Assembly (NCBI GenBank): GCA_002440825.1
Contig: DJVH01000118.1
Location: forward strand, 1-7,394
Source: Bacteriovoracaceae bacterium UBA6261
GTDB taxonomy: Bacteria; Bdellovibrionota; Bacteriovoracia; Bacteriovoracales; Bacteriovoracaceae
Length of the DNA stretch: 7,394 nt
Direction of reading: 5' to 3'
The translations under genes and the position numbers were made by a program. Below the pieces are notes generated by a model, which searched no databases, was not told the origin of the DNA, and worked only from the letters and a program-made list of their open reading frames with translations. Every line of letters starts with the position of its first letter. Within the stretch, counting starts at the first letter, position 1. Positions 5,649 through 7,394 of this stretch are shown here, piece by piece.

Positions 5649-7127
5649 GTGAAAAAACTCATAGCAGTTCCACTGTTACTCACGGCCTTTTCGGCCTTCG
5701 CTTCAATCAACGTTTCCGAAATCAATGCACTGATTAAGAAAAATAAGGCCGGATGGATTGCCAAAGAAAATCCTGTCTCTCGAATGAGTGATATTGAAAT
5801 TAAGAGACTTTTGGGATCGACAGACAGGCCAACCGGAAATGCACTTTTTGAAGACAGAACGAAAGGAAATGATTCAATCGATTGGAGAAATATCAAAGGA
5901 CAGAACTGGCTGGGGAAGGTGATGAATCAAGGCAACTGTGGTTCATGTGTGGCCTTTGCTGCAGTCGCAACACTAGAGGCAGCCTACCGAATCAATGCAG
6001 CGTTGCCATGGCTCGCTCCGACATTTTCACCGCAACAGCTTTTTAATTGCGGTGGTGGGGCCTGTGATTACGGCTGGCAACCGGCGAGTGCGGCCAGCAT
6101 GCTTAAAAGTAAAGGCATCGTCGATTCAGCTTGTGCTCCTTATGAATCTGGTTCAACCGGTCAGGATGTTCAATGTAAAAAAACTTTTTGTGAAAATCAA
6201 ACTGAACGAACATACAAAATTGCTGGTTCGACTAAACCAAGCTCTTGGGGTGGTTCAGCTTCAAAAGTAAAAGAAGCATTGAAAAAAGGTCCTCTGGTTA
6301 CGACCATGACTGTGTATGATGATTTCCTCGTTTATAGTTCCGGTATCTATAAATCAGTCAGCAAGAAATCGGTGGGAGGACATGCTGTCTCGCTTGTCGG
6401 ATTTAATGATGAAGGCAGATATTGGATTGTCCGCAACTCATGGGGAACGGATTGGGGAGAAGCGGGATTTATTCGCGTTTCTTATGATGATAAATCGGGA
6501 ATTGCCGACAGTACATGGGCCTATCAGACCTCTCCTGAAGACAATTACATTTCGGTCCAATCTCCTGCCGGACGCGATTATGTAAGCGGTGAAAAGAAAA
6601 TTCAGGTGGCCCTTTCTAAACCAGCGCCAAGCGATGTTGTTATTAAAGGTGAAGTTGATTCTTTAAATATGGTGGCCTGTCAAAGTGCAAAGGCCAGCTG
6701 TGAACTTTCAATTGATACGGCCAGCTTAAAAGACGGGCGTTATGAAATTTTTGCAAGAGCAAATGGTAAACGATCACAAGTAAGAGAATTTTTTGTCATC
6801 AATCATGAACCAGCTTCAACAATCTCTTTTCAAGGATCAGACGGCGTCGATCTGAAAAAGCCTCAGACCGGTCGGATTGAATTTGATATCGATGTGAAAG
6901 CTTCTCCGGTTATTCCACAGAAAGTGACTTTCTATGTGGAAGACCAAAATGGAAAAGTTGTTGCCAAAAGAGAAACGGATGAAGTTGTCGAGCAAATGAG
7001 ATTAGGCTTCAGAACCAATACACTTTCAAACGGGCGTTATACGATTTACTATACGGCGGAAACTCCCTTCAACGGACAGATGATCACGGCCGTTTCAAAT
7101 AAAGAAGTGATGACCACTCAAAACTAA
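5649..7127 (+). CDS. Secreted papain/cathepsin B-like cysteine protease with two Ig-like C-terminal domains
   Basis: 492 residues from GTG 5649. Layout: signal peptide MKKLIAVPLLLTAFSAFA (1-18); short propeptide (about 19-60) with INALIKKNKAGW and EIKRLLGS (50-57), resembling the cathepsin B-type propeptide; C1A catalytic domain (about 75-297); then two beta-rich Ig-like domains (about 299-386 and 390-490). Catalytic residues are intact: oxyanion Gln94 and nucleophile Cys100 in NQGNCGSCVAF, His245 in GGHAVSLVGF, Asn263 in RNSWGTDWGEAGF. Cysteines 97, 134, 139, 162, 176 and 181 can form the papain-fold disulfides. I see no His-His occluding loop, so endopeptidase activity is more likely than the carboxydipeptidase activity of cathepsin B. 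The two tail domains share a motif, L-x-x-GRY-x-I, and may bind a surface or substrate. Made as an inactive precursor and exported, it would digest proteins outside the cytoplasm. It ends in its own terminator. Confidence 0.93.
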   Translation: MKKLIAVPLLLTAFSAFASINVSEINALIKKNKAGWIAKENPVSRMSDIEIKRLLGSTDRPTGNALFEDRTKGNDSIDWRNIKGQNWLGKVMNQGNCGSCVAFAAVATLEAAYRINAALPWLAPTFSPQQLFNCGGGACDYGWQPASAASMLKSKGIVDSACAPYESGSTGQDVQCKKTFCENQTERTYKIAGSTKPSSWGGSASKVKEALKKGPLVTTMTVYDDFLVYSSGIYKSVSKKSVGGHAVSLVGFNDEGRYWIVRNSWGTDWGEAGFIRVSYDDKSGIADSTWAYQTSPEDNYISVQSPAGRDYVSGEKKIQVALSKPAPSDVVIKGEVDSLNMVACQSAKASCELSIDTASLKDGRYEIFARANGKRSQVREFFVINHEPASTISFQGSDGVDLKKPQTGRIEFDIDVKASPVIPQKVTFYVEDQNGKVVAKRETDEVVEQMRLGFRTNTLSNGRYTIYYTAETPFNGQMITAVSNKEVMTTQN

Positions 7128-7143
7128 TTCTGCTATTCTAATA

Positions 7144-7170
7144 GGGAGGGGATAATCCCTCCCTTTTTTT
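7144..7170 (+). terminator. Strong intrinsic terminator of the protease gene
   Basis: GGGAGGG (7144-7150) and CCCTCCC (7157-7163) pair perfectly around GATAAT and are followed by seven Ts (7164-7170). It begins 17 bases after the protease stop. The last T is directly followed by the ATG of the next gene, so this is also that gene's immediate upstream region. Confidence 0.9.
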
Positions 7171-7394
7171 ATGAAAAAAATATTTTTACGAATTCTTCTT
7201 TTTACTCCGCTAAGCCTTCTTCTTATACTTTCTATTTCTGTTGGCATTCATTTTTTTAATCTAAAAACAACGACACAAGATTTTGAAACTGATTTAGAGA
7301 AATATTATCAAACTGAGACCTGGGCCAGACCGGATATTGTCAGTCAAATTCATCTAATCAATGAAAAATCCATTGTTGCGCTTGGGGAGAGTTC
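7171..7394 (+). CDS. Membrane-anchored or exported protein, N-terminal part (runs off window)
   Basis: Open from ATG 7171 to the window edge: 74 full codons plus two bases. Residues 2-7 are basic (KK and R) and about 8-30 are very hydrophobic, giving an uncleaved signal anchor or a signal peptide. A polar helical stretch follows, then INEKSIVALGES at the edge. The VALGE-S/A ending is how the catalytic domain of erythromycin-esterase-like proteins begins (LGE-x-x-HG), so that family is possible, but the decisive HG would lie outside the window. The ATG touches the terminator T-tract, no RBS is in range, and a stop at 7153 rules out a longer start. The gene is probably real because the hydrophobic N-terminus and open frame are coherent. 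The function is not established. Confidence 0.6.
   Translation, partial: MKKIFLRILLFTPLSLLLILSISVGIHFFNLKTTTQDFETDLEKYYQTETWARPDIVSQIHLINEKSIVALGES

Overview
The window reads as ordinary chromosome of an AT-rich (about 42% G+C by eye), flagellated Gram-negative bacterium whose nearby genes are mostly exported proteins. It has a flagellin tail, a di-haem periplasmic peroxidase, a secreted HNH-type nuclease, a lipoprotein with a papain-like triad and a secreted cathepsin-B-like protease. That mix, with the MKK-type signal peptides and codon use, suggests the Bdellovibrio/Bacteriovorax group of predatory bacteria. This is inference from gene style, not proof. No mobile element, tRNA, rRNA or CRISPR array was seen.

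Layout, left to right. (1) 1-112: the last 15 codons of a flagellin gene and its intrinsic terminator. (2) 226-1512 (+): a MauG/CcpA-family di-haem c-type protein. (3) 1663-2142 (+): a small secreted HNH-like nuclease, converging with (4) 4108-2143 (-), a two-gene operon. The operon encodes an exported TPR-like helical protein followed, with a 14-bp overlap, by a Cys-rich lipoprotein with a papain-like Cys/His/Asp pattern. The convergent stop codons directly abut and lie inside one perfect 10-bp inverted repeat. (5) 5380-4214 (-): a class I/II PLP aminotransferase, the only clearly cytoplasmic enzyme. (6) A 268-bp divergent intergenic region with a candidate promoter and an imperfect hairpin. 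(7) 5649-7127 (+, GTG start): a papain/cathepsin-B-like preproprotease with two C-terminal Ig-like beta domains, ending in a strong terminator. (8) From 7171, running off the edge: a membrane-anchored protein whose ATG directly touches the terminator T-tract.

How the genes work together: apart from the TPR/lipoprotein pair there is no clear shared pathway. The common theme is export: five of the six complete genes have signal peptides or lipoboxes, and three look like secreted hydrolases (one nuclease, two cysteine-protease-like). This would suit digestion of macromolecules outside the cytoplasm. The least described part is the TPR/lipoprotein operon, which has a near-consensus promoter placed so that its mRNA should be leaderless. 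I found no convincing wholly new system.
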